From positions 62,001 through 126,000 of the forward strand of contig SKCR01006520.1 of assembly GCA_019454045.1 (NCBI GenBank): a DNA stretch of 64,000 nucleotides, given 5' to 3'. This DNA comes from Zanthoxylum bungeanum (lineage: Eukaryota; Streptophyta; Magnoliopsida; Sapindales; Rutaceae). This document shows positions 46,074 to 57,943 of the stretch, one piece after another. Numbering within the stretch: position 1 is the stretch's first letter; the number at the start of each line of letters is the position of its first letter. The notes under the pieces are model-generated. The model searched no databases, was not told the origin of the DNA, and saw only the letters and a list, made by a program, of their open reading frames with translations. The position numbers were made by a program, and so were the translations under genes.

Positions 46074-46384
46074 ATAATCTGGGATTATAAAGAAGAGAGA
46101 GAGAAAATAATCTAGGATTAATAACGGAGATATTTTATCCGGGATAAAATATCGTCTAAAGAGAGAGAACGATTAATTTGGAATTAATCGATGAATTAAT
46201 ATATTCGATATATTAAATGAAATTAGATTTCGACGTGGAATTAAAATTAGATTTTAATTCGGGCAAACGAGTTAATTAGAATAATTCGTTAGCGACGTAA
46301 ATAATAATTTCGCCAGGCGCAATTATTTATTTAAATTCAATTGAATTAACGTCGCGACGTAAGCTCGGTATTTCGGAAATATCG
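46074..46384 (+). other. Train of consecutive short-loop palindromes in B LTR
   Basis: Within about 310 bases come, in order: ATAATC-TGG-GATTAT, TTAATC..GATTAA-type, GATATTTTATCC-G-GGATAAAATATC, CGATTAATT-TGG-AATTAATCG, TTAATATAT-TCG-ATATATTAA, GAAAT-TAG-ATTTC, GAATTAAAAT-TAG-ATTTTAATTC, AATAATTTCGCC-AG-GGCGCAATTATT (with mismatch), AATTCAATTGAATT, ACGTCGCGACGT and ATTTC-G-GAAAT. Loops are mostly three bases with TGG or TAG. The train recurs in every B LTR. Confidence 0.8.
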
Positions 46385-47037
46385 AACCCGAACGCGTGAG
46401 TGCACGTGGGCCCACTTTCATTTGAAACGTGTGGGGCCCACATGACACATGTCATTCTAATGCTTTGCATGTAGATAGTGTACAATGCACTCAATGTTAT
46501 TGCATGGAAATTGAGTGTTTGACACTCTAAGCTATTGCATGTGTTGTGTCATAAATTTATTTTTAATTTAATAAACATTATGGCATAAATATAAATTGAT
46601 TTTTGGTAAATCATTTTAAAAAAAAAACAACACACATTTTTCTCTCAAATTCTCTCTTCTCTCTCACGCCCAAAATGGGCAAAACTCACTGGTTTGGAAC
46701 CAGAAATGGCGTGAGCAAGGGAAGCCAAGAGTTGGGTTTTCATGGTGAAAACCGCAAGTGCTAGCACACTACGAGTCTTGCGAAGGTGGTAGGGAGGTTC
46801 CCCCATGAGACGGGATCCATCCGACGAAGATTGGAGCTCCGTTTCTTCACTCAATTTTCTGTTTATGTAGGACAGTGGACTGTTGCAGTGATAAGATCAA
46901 TGCAGTGCGTTTTTGGGCTTGAATCATCTCCAAATCGACTCAACCGATCAATGTGAGTATTCCGCTACCTCCGTTGATGTGTTCACACATAATTTCATGT
47001 CTTGTTTGATCTTGGGACCTTATAAAAAAACCAACAA

Positions 47038-47049
47038 TGGCATCAGAGC
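47038..47049 (+). other. B2 primer binding site
   Basis: TGGCATCAGAGC one base after the LTR end. Close to the initiator-tRNA-Met site TGGTATCAGAGC. Confidence 0.75.
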
Positions 47050-50000
47050 TAAAGTTGCAAGCATGAAATTTGTAGGGTTTAAAATTTGGGTAAATGTTTG
47101 TTGAGCATGATTTGAATGAATTGTTTGTTTGAGTATGCTTATAACATGTTTAAATTCATTTTGGTTGGACTAATTTGATGAAAAATGATTTGGAATTATT
47201 TTCCCCAAATTATATGCCTTGGCCGAATGCAAATTGATTTTGAATCATTGGAATTTTGTTGATTTTAATTCATTGGATGAGTTAAAATCATGTAGGATGA
47301 TGTTAATTTAATGTCAATTGGATTGTACTTTGAATTGAACATAAACCCTAAATTCCATGTGTTGGCCGAATTGGATATGCCCTAGTGTTGTCTTGGAAAT
47401 TTTTGATTTTGATAATTGGATGTATTGAAAATCATTCGGGATATGTATTTAATGTCGATTGCGGATTAATTGGATTGAAACCGAATTGGACATGAAATCA
47501 CTCCCTTGGCCGAGACTTAGCAAGCATGTAAATGGGTTTGATTTTTCATTATGTGTGTTTGACATGTAATAATGAATTAAGTATGATTAATTGGACTAAT
47601 TTGGTGTTTTAAAAATATTGATTTAGTCGATTAATCATGTAATGCACTTTAGGTAATTAAATTGCGTAATTGGATTAGTGTAATTTAATTATTTAGGCTT
47701 AAATTGGATTTGGGCTTGAATTGTTGTATTTGGGGCTATTGGGCTTGATTTATCAAGTTTGGTTTAGGCCAAATGGATTGGATCCAATTGGGCCCAAAAC
47801 CTTAACCATAAAGCCCAATTGCGACTAATGAACCTTTAATGTTTAATTGGGCCTAATGGGCCGAAATTGTTTTCTAAGGCATTTTGGGTGATTCCACTAT
47901 TGGGCTTTGGTTGCCGAAGCCCATGCCTAAAGAAATTAATTGAAGCCCATTAGACTTAAATTAAATTGACGTTGGACGTTAATCGGACTTTGAGTCCCGA
48001 CGCGATTGAATTTGGAATTTAAATCGTAAAGGTTTATTAAATAAAGTGCAATATTTAATTTGGAATTGAATAATGAATTAGTATTAAATACATGTTAAAT
48101 TGATTTAATGATGTAGTTTAATTTAATTCATGAATTCGTACTTGAGTACTTATTCGCAAAAACGAGTTTGACTCGAACAAAATCAAATCGTTGTTTGAAC
48201 ATTGGATGATCACTTAATTATCAGATTAATTAATTTGATTAGATTGATTGATAGCATGCTTGTGTGTGTGAATACGTGGTTGTGTTGAATGAATAATGCA
48301 TATCGGATGGATACTAGTCGGGTGGGCAATTTTAGAAATTGTTGTAATAAATTCGATTTATTAAATTGGACCTGCGTGTCCAGCCTTATCACCTTCTTTC
48401 TCTTTGTATTCTCTTCTCACCTATTCCCCTCTATGTATATGAGGTTTCTTTAGAAGTGTAGTGTAACGGGTAGAAGTAGTACAAGTGCTAGCTTGAGTGA
48501 GAAAGGGAGAGATTTGATCTAGGATCAATGTGTTAAGTATCCATCCGCATATCATTATTATTTTATTTCATACTCGCTTATTATGTATTTAGAATGCATG
48601 TTTAAGGGTGTATGATGATGAGACCTAACAAAGATAATTAAATTGGTAGCCAATTTGCACGCGAAAAACCCTCGTTTTATATTAAGCAAATATCCTTCCA
48701 TTGAATGATTCTTGTTCAAGATCCGAAGTTGGCATTGGTTTGTTTTTGACCAAAGTCAAGACCTTTGTCAATCAAGGATGTACTTGAATCATGAGAGTTT
48801 GTTTGCATATCGGTGTCTTGTCCAAATCGTGATTTTTATTGACCAAACAGATCACTTTTTGTCCAATGACATTGATTACGAACTTTCCTCGTCAATGGGT
48901 CCCGCTTAACTGGAATCATTAGGTTTGTGTTTGGCCAAAGCCAAGGCCTAAATGATTCGGAGGATATGGTTAGGAAAATGTAATGGTACATTGACATTAT
49001 ACATATGTTTCGGACTTGGATGTCCACCTAACCGGATCTAGGAATTGGATAAGATCCAATTGATCTGAGATATCTACCTAATTAAATAGCATACAGCTTT
49101 TTATTGGCCAAAGTCAGGGTTGTGTGTTATTTAATAGGATCCTAGCCCACTAGGAAACAAGGTTTCCCGAGTACTCCACAGAGGGTTAGAGGCTTGACGA
49201 AAAATAGTGGGAGGCAAGTATTGAATTTGCAACATTCGTTCAATTACTCGCTAAACACGCTCATTTATATTTTACTCGTCATATTAATCAAAAGTATTAG
49301 TCGGACTAATATTTCATGTTGTTTTAAAATATATATAGCTGGACTATATACAAACTTATTCAATATATAGTTGATTTTATAATTAGATTATAGTAATCAA
49401 TATAATTGAATTTAAAATGATAGTTGATTTTATAATTGGATTATAGTAATCAATATCAAAATTATAGTTGATTAAATAAATTGGATTATTGTAATCATTA
49501 TAAATAGTACCTTATTAAATTGATTAAATAGTTGGACTATTGAAATCAAGAAAGAATTGAAAGGTTGAATATTCAAAATATATATCCTTGGATTAAATGT
49601 TTTAAATGATTTAATTTTCAATTGGGAATTAATAATAGGTTAATTTAATTTGATAAAATAACTTATTATGACTAAGCCCAAAATTAAGCAATAGTAGAGC
49701 ATAAAGTCTTTGGAAGATTTATGTGATGATGACTTTAGTGCTTAATTAATATACTTATAATAAATCTATCTTTAGATTTAAAAGTATTAAAATTGCAATT
49801 AATAATTCTTGGATAATTAATTGACTATTCTAGTGGAGAAAAGTCAAAGTTTGCAATTGGGCATGTAGCACAAGGTGCACATCATTTCGATATTCCGAAA
49901 CCCAAGGCTTGGCCAAGGTTTGTGAAATATTGAAAAGGATAATTGACATATCCCAAAGTGACTACCATTTGGATATGGAAGACACGAAGGAATTAAAGAA

Positions 50001-52857
50001 AGGGCGAGGCTCTAACTTTAAAATATTTGTCAAAGTTATGTTCACTACTAGTATTAAAATTGGATTTTAAATACTTAGTGTGGTACATAAATATATGTAT
50101 TGACGTTCAGAATCCGCTGTGAGCTGGATACTGGCTTCAAGCCGAGATTTCTCTCTGCGAATTGGAAACGGGACGAATGTCGCTGTTTCGACCGTAGATA
50201 CTTAAGTTTAGGAACTGCCCTTTGGGTATGTACTTAAATTAGGAAATGTTATAATGTAACTAGTTTTATCTAGAGACATTATCTCTATATCAGTGTTTAA
50301 TCCATTACGGATAAAACCTTTATATTCTAGAACACTAAAGTGTTTCAATATATAAAGATGATACTGAGATAAATACATTGGATGTAAATAACAGAATTTA
50401 TATTTTGAATATAAATAAAATCTCAAACATATAAAATGACAAATAAATAGCTCATATTGATTTGATCAATGGAGACTTATTTGTGGCATTGTTGTCTGGG
50501 ACACAATTAAACAAGACTCGTATATCCACACTTTTATAGAGTGGGTACTAGGACTGATTTGACTATTCAAATAAGGTCTACGAATCTAGTTTATTAGGTT
50601 AAATACCTAAAATACTATTTACTTGGTAATAGTAAAAGGGCCACCGATCTGTTAGCCCTATTCATGGTGAAGTAAGTGGGCCCATATCTAGCTAGGCTAT
50701 ATGTTAACATGAATATTTCGTAACCTTAACGGATGTGACATCACGTAGTGGTTATGTGTTTCTTTTGAAGAACACAGATCGGAAACTTTAGAGTTTCGAC
50801 ACGAAGTAGACAAACAGATCGGCTATAGTATTTTTCCGCCACGGTAATACCGTAATGGAAAATACTTAAGCAGTAAGTTTCATACGTAAATGAAAGAGTA
50901 CGGTATTCTTTCATGAGGACTCCTCCCGAGACACGTCAGTTAGACGGTGTGTCTGAACTATAACCGAATTTTGTTGGCATGTGATAAGGTTTATCACGAG
51001 TCGCTCTGAGCTACTCTTACCTTCTACAGGATATGTATTAACAGTGCAAAACTTATTTAGAATAAGGTTCCATATAAATCTGTTTGACAGATATCATATA
51101 GGATATGAACAGGGAAGAAACGAGGTTTCTCATTCCTGATAATTTGGGTATGCCAGGCATAGCGTTTGGATGATACCAAACTTAGGACCGAAATTGGATA
51201 AGTGCCAATATAAGTTATCCTAAGGGAAACCTTAAGTATTGTACTTATAAATCCCACTTGAGAACAATGTAATTGTTGCTCACCATGCGGTTTTCCTGAG
51301 AGGAATACCGATATGCAGTGCTCAGTGGGAGGATAGTGATACTCGATGAAAATCGGAGTAATACTGTTCAAGGCACGAAGTCCTTAATGGAACACAAATA
51401 GTTCATCTATGATGAATCTATACCATTAATCTTTAAATACACAAGAACTTCGTAGATTGGATAGAGTCAGAAAACAACCTAGGGTATGGGTTTCTGATCT
51501 AACCTCATAAAGATGTCAATCTTATGGAGGTGTACCATCTGACTACGTTATAAGGAAGTGATACGAGGTATCGACTCCCTGTTATGGCAAAGTGCCATGA
51601 GTCCGAAATGGATTCCATGTATAACAACTATGTTTGGATACTAGTTGTTGTACCACAAGGCGTTGTGCCTATGGTACATTAAACGTCTTCAAGGAAGACA
51701 TACATGGAAGGCAACATACCAACGTGCAAAGCTAAGGTTTTGACGGAAAGGTATCGTTATCAACATTATGTTAATAACGGTTCAACCTTTTTACATGTTG
51801 CCATGGTAAATCCATTTTGAAGATGCTTATTGATAACTATATATTTCATTTATGAAATATGTTAGTTACAAATCAAAATCGCTTTCCTGAAAAGGAAACC
51901 TTTTGGAGGATGTTTACAACATCCTGACGATTTTGTATAACCGACAAACAAGGTTTGCGGGTTATTCGATCCATGTTTGGATTGATGCAAGCATAAGGTT
52001 CTAGAACTGTCGTTTTGAAATAATCATAATGGTTTATGATTTGACTCAAACGAAATAATTCTTGTGTATATAAGGAGGTTAGTGGGAGAGCGCACTGACA
52101 GTTAAATTCCCATAAAGCTATTGTTGAAAGCTTGGCTTTCAATAGAAATTCTCCGTAGAATTCTGGGGAGTAACAACCTTATTCAAGGAATAAAGATCTA
52201 CTGGGATAGATTTGGAGTTGTTAACACTCTCTAGGAAATTGTACATTTAAAATGTACTTGTATTGGTGTCTCATACGCTTCAAGCATATGGAGTCACAAT
52301 CAGGTCAATCCAAGTGATAGTCACTGGATTGAAGTTAAGAACATCTGTTAGTATCTAAGAGAACTAAAGATGCTATCTTAAACTATGGAGAAGGAGAACT
52401 TAAAGTGACTGGGATCACTGCTGCAAATTTCCAAACGATTAAATACTACGGTACTATAAAGTTTGAAGGACGGGACAGTGAGCTGGAAATCTTCCAAGCA
52501 AGATAACTGTTGCCGAATAAACAACAAATGCGGATTATTGCTGCAGCTGAGGCAGCAATAGAAGTCTTTTGGGTCGAAAATAAATCTAATTAGATTAGAT
52601 ATAGTTCTGTTAGCAGCTGAGCTAGGCGTCAGCACAGGCTAAGGAATTAAAGGTCTCATCGACGATCCAGATATATACTTCTGTATCATCTGATTCGTTC
52701 GGATCATACATCGTGGCGATGTGATGATCGTATAAATCGCGTCAAACGATAAACAAACAAATCCGCTGACGAAAATCTTTCCTCAGCAATTTGAGCGAAC
52801 CGTACATAGTTCAGGTGTATGACACTTGAGTGACTCGCAATGTGCCAAGTGGGAGAT
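47050..52857 (+). pseudogene. B2 internal region: leader plus decayed gag/pol
   Basis: 47050-48700 is leader without frames. 48730-49130 carries repeated GCCAAAG-CAAG motifs. 49790-50040 is a gag-end relic (FAIGHVAQGAHH, EDTKELKKGRG). 50090-50480 is a protease/pre-integrase relic. 50700-51350 is an integrase relic (KYLSSK, LLDM, FLIIWVCQA-type blocks). 51780-52260 is reverse transcriptase with a GL.QA block near 51980. 52300-52844 is RNase H, then the PPT CCAAGTGGGAGAT at 52845-52857. No functional frame survives. Confidence 0.75.
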
Positions 52858-54882
52858 TGTTGGACAAAATGACCCATAGCGTCACTATTTGCACAGATCA
52901 TTGGTGTTGTTGTAGCAAATTAACTATGTAACAAGGAAATTGCACTCTCGTCATTTGTGATTAGATCACCTTAGATATATAAATGAAGAGAGGTCCCTAT
53001 GATTAGTTCCTGGATTGAGATGATATGAGACAGTATCAGTCCACGAAGGATTAATCATTAAATATCCCTAGCCGTAGTATTATCGAGACTGGACATCGAT
53101 AATGCGGAATAGGCTAGTATTGCACTTGTGCGCGTTGTGAGGGCACAACGGCATAGTTCTCATATATATAAGTATTGGATACTTGTGCAAGTGCGATAGG
53201 AGGTCGTGTTTCACCGATGGTACGGGAAACAGCTTCGCTCTGGATAGACCCTTCGGAATCCCATTGGTATTATGACTAGGTGTCTATGGGAGGCCGAAAT
53301 CAAGGTAGGTGTGTATAGTCTTAACCTGAGACTTACATCGCTAATACTTACGACAATCGGTAAACTTTGGTTTTGGTGGTGGGGGATCTTAACTGGTTCT
53401 GTGTTCACCTCTTCTGGGTTTATCAGGAATCGTAGTGTATTGGATGTGATGTCAAGACGGAAGTGTCACTCCAGTCATAATGGAGATGATGTCACGCAGG
53501 ATACGGTATTAGTGCTCTTTTAGTGATGCGCATCCAATCGTGATATTATGACCAGGTCATGAATATCCGATTATAGAGACTAGTTACCAGACATCCGATA
53601 TGTGTTTCGGACGGGGCAGACACTTATCCAGCCCCAGCCCTAGCACGTGATTATCCGATACTGGGCCAATACGCACAATACAATTGTATACTACGCTTGA
53701 TACAGATCTAGATATTCTTTGATGAATATGTCCGGAGAACTTGGGAAGACTTGGTGCTTTGCTAGGAGTCGACCTGTCTCGTAAATCGGTAGAACGTAGT
53801 ACTTGGTACGTACGTGATTCGGATACTCCGACGACCGTATTTACTGCCAGATTATCCGGGGATCTCATGGGTCGCTTCCCGATAATCCACCGATGACGCA
53901 CAACTCGCACTCTTGAATAATCTGGGATTATAAAGAGAGAGAGAGAAAATTAATCTAGGATTAATAACGGAGATATTTTATCCGGGATAAAATATCGTCT
54001 AAAGAGAGAGAACGATTAATTTGGAATTAATCGATGAATTAATATATTCGATATATTAAATGAAATTAGATTTCGACGTGGAATTAAAATTAGATTTTAA
54101 TTCGGGCAAACGAGTTAATTTAGAATTAATTCGTTAGCGACGTAAATAATAATTTCGCCAGGCACAATTATTTATTTAAATTCAATTGAATTAACGTCGC
54201 GACGTAAGCTCGGTATTTCGGAAATATCGAACCCGAACGCGTGAGTGCACGTGGGCCCACTTTCATTTGGAAACGTGTGGGGCCCACATGACACATGTCA
54301 TTCTAATGCTTTGCATGTAGATAGTGTACAATGCACTCAATGTTATTGCAGGGAAATTGAGTGTTTGACACTCTAAGCTATTGCATGTGTTGTGTCATAA
54401 ATTTATTATTAATTTAATAAACATTATGGCATAAATATAAATTGATTTTTGGTAAATCATTCTAAAAAAAAAACAACACACATTTTTCTCTCAAATTCTC
54501 TCTTCTCTCTCACGCCCAAAATGGGCAAAACTCACTGGTTTGGAACCAGAAATGGCGTGAGCAAGGGAAGCCAAGAGTTGGGTTTTCATGGTGAAAACCG
54601 CAAGTGCTAGCACACTACGAGTCTTGCGAAGGTGGTAGGGAGGTTCCCCCATGAGACGGGATCCATCCGACGAAGATTGGAGCTCCGTTTCTTCACTCAA
54701 TTTTCTGTTTTTGTAGGACAGTGGACTGTTGCTGTGATGAGATCAATGCAGTGCGTTTTTGGGCTTGAATCATCTCCAAATCGACTCAACCGATCAATGT
54801 GAGTATTCCGCTACCTCCGTTGATGTGTTCACACATAATTTCATGTCTTGTTTGATCTTGGGACCTTATAAAAAAACCAACA
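52858..54882 (+). repeat. B2 3' LTR (2025 bp)
   Basis: Follows the PPT and ends AACCAACA at 54882. Stem structure at 53122-53194, palindrome train at about 53916-54226. The pair with 45017-47036 defines B2. Confidence 0.93.
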
Positions 54883-56313
54883 CTTTCCTTATAGACAAGA
54901 TTCACAGACTGGTAAAGTTCCAAGATTTAACTGGTTTAAAGCTTCGTTCTTTATAAACCTATCTATCTGGTTAAGGCTAATATTACCAAGTCTAAGATGC
55001 CACATATATGTGTCATTATGAGAAATCTTTTCCTTTTTTTTTTAGGTTTTTCAACCTTAAACTTTTCAGTGTTGAGCAATGAATTATGTGTTAACGACCT
55101 TAACATATATAAATTATTTTCTGAGTTTCTTGTGCATATAGTTAAAACATTTATAGCAATAGTAACTAAATTATTATTAAATGAAATAGAAAAACCATCA
55201 TCCAAAAATTTAGAGATAGAAATCAAATTCCTGGGAAAACCATGAATAAACACCACATTGTTCAAATATAAATAACTATTATTTGAAAAATTTAAACTTG
55301 AAACTCCCACTACTCTTGTTGAAACAGTATCTCATGTCCCGACCCTCATGGTGTAGTCACCTTCAGCAAGGTCCCTCTATGAGTCAAGTAGCCGTAAAGA
55401 AGAACAAACATGATTAGTGGCTGAAGATTCAACAATCCATGCAGATTTATCATCCTTCACTAATAAAGACTCAATTACAAGTAAATCATATTTACCTGTG
55501 GCCTTTTTCTCCTTCAGCTCTGCAAGTTATTTAGGGCAGTTCCTTTTCCAATGCCCATCCTTGTTACAATGGAAACACTTTTCTTTGGGCTTGGCATCCT
55601 TGAAGCTTCTCTTGTTCTTCTTCATGGGCTTTACCTTAGCCTTTCTAATGCATTTCTTCTTTTTTTTTTGAATATTTGGAAGATTCGGCAACATTTTCCT
55701 CTCCACTGAGCTTACGAGGATCCATGAGCATGGACTCGTAATGGGTGAGCTCATTAAGAAGCTAAGTCAAAGTAAAAGTCAACTTGTTCATAATATAGTT
55801 GCTTTTAAACTGCAAGAAACTCTTCGGAAGAGTTTCCATGATCATGGTCACCTGGCTACGCTCATCAATACAAGCTCTATACGTTTCGACCGTGTTGAGA
55901 TACGTCATCATCCTTAAGACATGCTCTCAAAAAGTTGTCCCCTCTTTAATCCTTACGGTCATCACTGACACCATAGCCTTATCACGTTGCCGCTATGACA
56001 GCTACCCGAACATGTCCTACAATGACTCCATCATCAAATATGTTGTAGCTATTGGCTCATGCTTTACCGCAAGAAACTCGGACATCCCTGTTAGCAAGTA
56101 GCAGCGAGATTTCTCATTGGCCGCGATCCATTTTTGGTAGGCATCGTGCACAGCTTAGCCATAATTTTTGGCTGGTTCGGGAGGAATTTTCTCCGTCAGG
56201 ACAAACTTATGGTCTTCACATTCCAATATGACATTCATGTTACTTTTCCATTTTACATAGTTTTCTCCCGTTAGTTTTTCATTTGAGAGAATTGAAATTA
56301 TTGGAGAAACCAT
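54883..56313 (-). pseudogene. C gag, protease and GAG-pre-integrase, disrupted, right of B2
   Basis: Likely gag start at the ATG at 56313 (MVSPIISILSNEKLTGEN). The knuckle CFHCNKDGHWKRNC is in 55754-55527. Between 55450 and 55310 protease remnants are readable. 55310-54963 is a pre-integrase frame (NLISISKFLDDGFS, then LLNTEKFKVEK). It breaks off at the B2 target site and resumes at 45016. Several stops and a poly-T/A slip (55655-55670, 55035-55045) disrupt it. Confidence 0.85.
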
Positions 56314-56985
56314 GCCTAAAAATAAAATAAGCATGCATTTTAATATTAATTCATCTCATATTAAAATCATTCAAAACATTTAGGCATAAAATTAGACATG
56401 ATGCATGTACCATGTATAATAAATTAGAACATAAAAAATTACTATGCCACTGAAATTTATCATCTCACAAATAAATGTCGTCGTATGGTAGGTCAAGTTT
56501 TTATATAATAGATCAAGAAAATCTCAATTGATTTGTATATACGGAAATAACACTTTTCCTATATTAACCAACCACCGTTTGATTTGATCAAGGAATTTAC
56601 ATTAACATTTAATCATTCTTTTGTGAGTGTAACCCGTTGTTTCGGAACGCTTGGAGTGAATTGTCGTCGTAAGGTAGGTTAGTTCATCAGATACATCTAA
56701 AATTCATATCCTCTCGGAATCCAAACTTGATATTGACCCAAAAAGGATAATATTTGTAGGGGAAAAAATAAAGATGTCTCGATGAGCCTTTTGAATGTGA
56801 AATTTTCAGACTAACAACGGAGATCGCAATATATATTATCGTATATCCTTCTCCCACTCACTATTTTAAAATATAAAGTTTCTACTTAAAATATCTAATA
56901 TTTTAATTCACTAGTGTCTATAAGTTTCTGCTCGGCTAAAACATATCTCAACTTTACACTAGTGCAATATTAGTGATATATTGAA
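56314..56985 (-). other. C leader, partial
   Basis: Collinear with 9405-10060 of A. Two copies of a motif related to GTCGTCGTATGGTAGGTCAA lie at 56473-56496 and 56659-56682, each at the same relative place as in A. Homology stops near 56985, where different sequence begins. Confidence 0.65.
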
Positions 56986-57943
56986 AAATGTGGTTTATAC
57001 CCACTTATTCATGCATTCTTAGTTTACTGTTTTGTTGGATTTCGTATCACTTAATGTATTTTGTTGTTCTTTTATGTTTTATTTGTAGGAAGCATTGATA
57101 CATGGATCTTTGGGCATTTGTACGTGTTTTGGGACCTTATGGACGCATCAGAAGCAAGCGGGAAGAGCAGAAACGCAGAACATAAAATTTAGAAATACTG
57201 ACACGCTTCGCGGCGCGCCCTTTCGAAAAATCTACCTTACAAATTCTAGCAGCTTTGGCACCGCGGCGCCACTTGCCAGTGTCGCAGCGCCCCACAAAGC
57301 CCAGAGATACCAAATTTTAGGGTTTTACATGCATACAGACTCTAAGACTTTATTATAAATACACAAGCTAGTCCAAAACCCTAAAAGAGTGAGGCTAATA
57401 CACAACACAAAGACACAAAACACATATTTTAGAGAGATCCAAAGAGGAGGATTGAAGAGCGACAAGAGGAGACGAAGGCGGTGATAGCCTAAGAGGAAGA
57501 GATTCAATTCGGGTTTAATCATCTAGTTTCTTTCTTATAACTCTAATGATTTCCATTAGATTCATGACATGTTCTTATTGTTTTTATCTTTAGTCATGAA
57601 CTAACTCCTTAATTCTGGAGAATGATGTAACTGATGCTTGAACCTTTGTATTGTTTGTCAATATTGTTATGAAGTTATATTTTCAGTTTATTTATATTCA
57701 CTTGAGTTTAATGCTTTTTTTTTGCTGGCCATAAATTAAGATGATGCATGTTTAGAATCTATCGCTCGGGAGAAAGGGATTTTGAATAGGATATAGAGAA
57801 TATAACCTAGGAATTTTATAGAGTTTGGGACAATCTATAGTTCTTTTATAGTCGTTACCATAAAATCATAAGGCGTAATAAGTCATTGATTACTAGATTT
57901 TTATAGGGATATCGAAATCTGTAGTTGATAAAATTTTCACTGT
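56986..57943 (+). mobile_element. F: unclassified LTR-retrotransposon fragment (probable LTR end and leader)
   Basis: No gene. A GC-rich patch (GGCGCGCC, CCGCGGCGCC) is followed by TATA-like ATTATAAAT at 57352-57360 and a CCAAAACCCTAAAAGAG leader, as in gypsy-type LTR promoters. Frame 57095-57358 ends in the TATA region and is unlikely to be coding. It is cut on the right by E at 57944. I cannot place its LTR boundaries. Confidence 0.45.

Larger units (their letters stand above)
45017..47036 (+). repeat. B2 5' LTR (2020 bp)
   Basis: TGTTGGACAAAATGACCC to AACCAACA. Contains hairpin TTATCGA..TCGATAA (45237-45259), nested stem structure (45279-45351), TATA-like run 45318-45329, palindrome train (46074-46384) and U5 palindrome GTGCTAGCAC (46758-46767). 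Frames inside recur in antisense in other copies and are not genes. Confidence 0.93.
45017..54882 (+). mobile_element. B2: complete but decayed copia element with target duplication CTTTC
   Basis: 9866 bp. LTRs at 45017-47036 and 52858-54882 (about 99% identical by eye, a dozen or so differences). PBS at 47038 and PPT before 52858. Flanked by CTTTC at 45012-45016 and 54883-54887. It is inserted into the GAG-pre-integrase coding region of C. Internal coding sequence is broken in the same way as B1, despite the young LTRs. Confidence 0.95.
31331..56985 (-). mobile_element. C: decayed Ty1/copia element, minus strand, interrupted by B4 and B2
   Basis: Same family as A. Minus-strand order: leader (56985-56314), gag (56313 down), protease and pre-integrase to 54883, integrase resuming at 45016, reverse transcriptase to 42688, RNase H end at 32477, PPT, then a 3' LTR to about 31331. 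Interruptions are B2 (45017-54882) and B4 (32478-42687), each with a perfect 5-bp target duplication. The coding sequence reads across both junctions when the insertions are ignored. The 5' LTR is replaced by F. Confidence 0.85.

Noticed and set aside
56986..57943. A host gene fragment with promoter (TATA at 57352)
   Set aside because: No coding continuity follows the TATA-like box. Composition and position fit an LTR/leader fragment.
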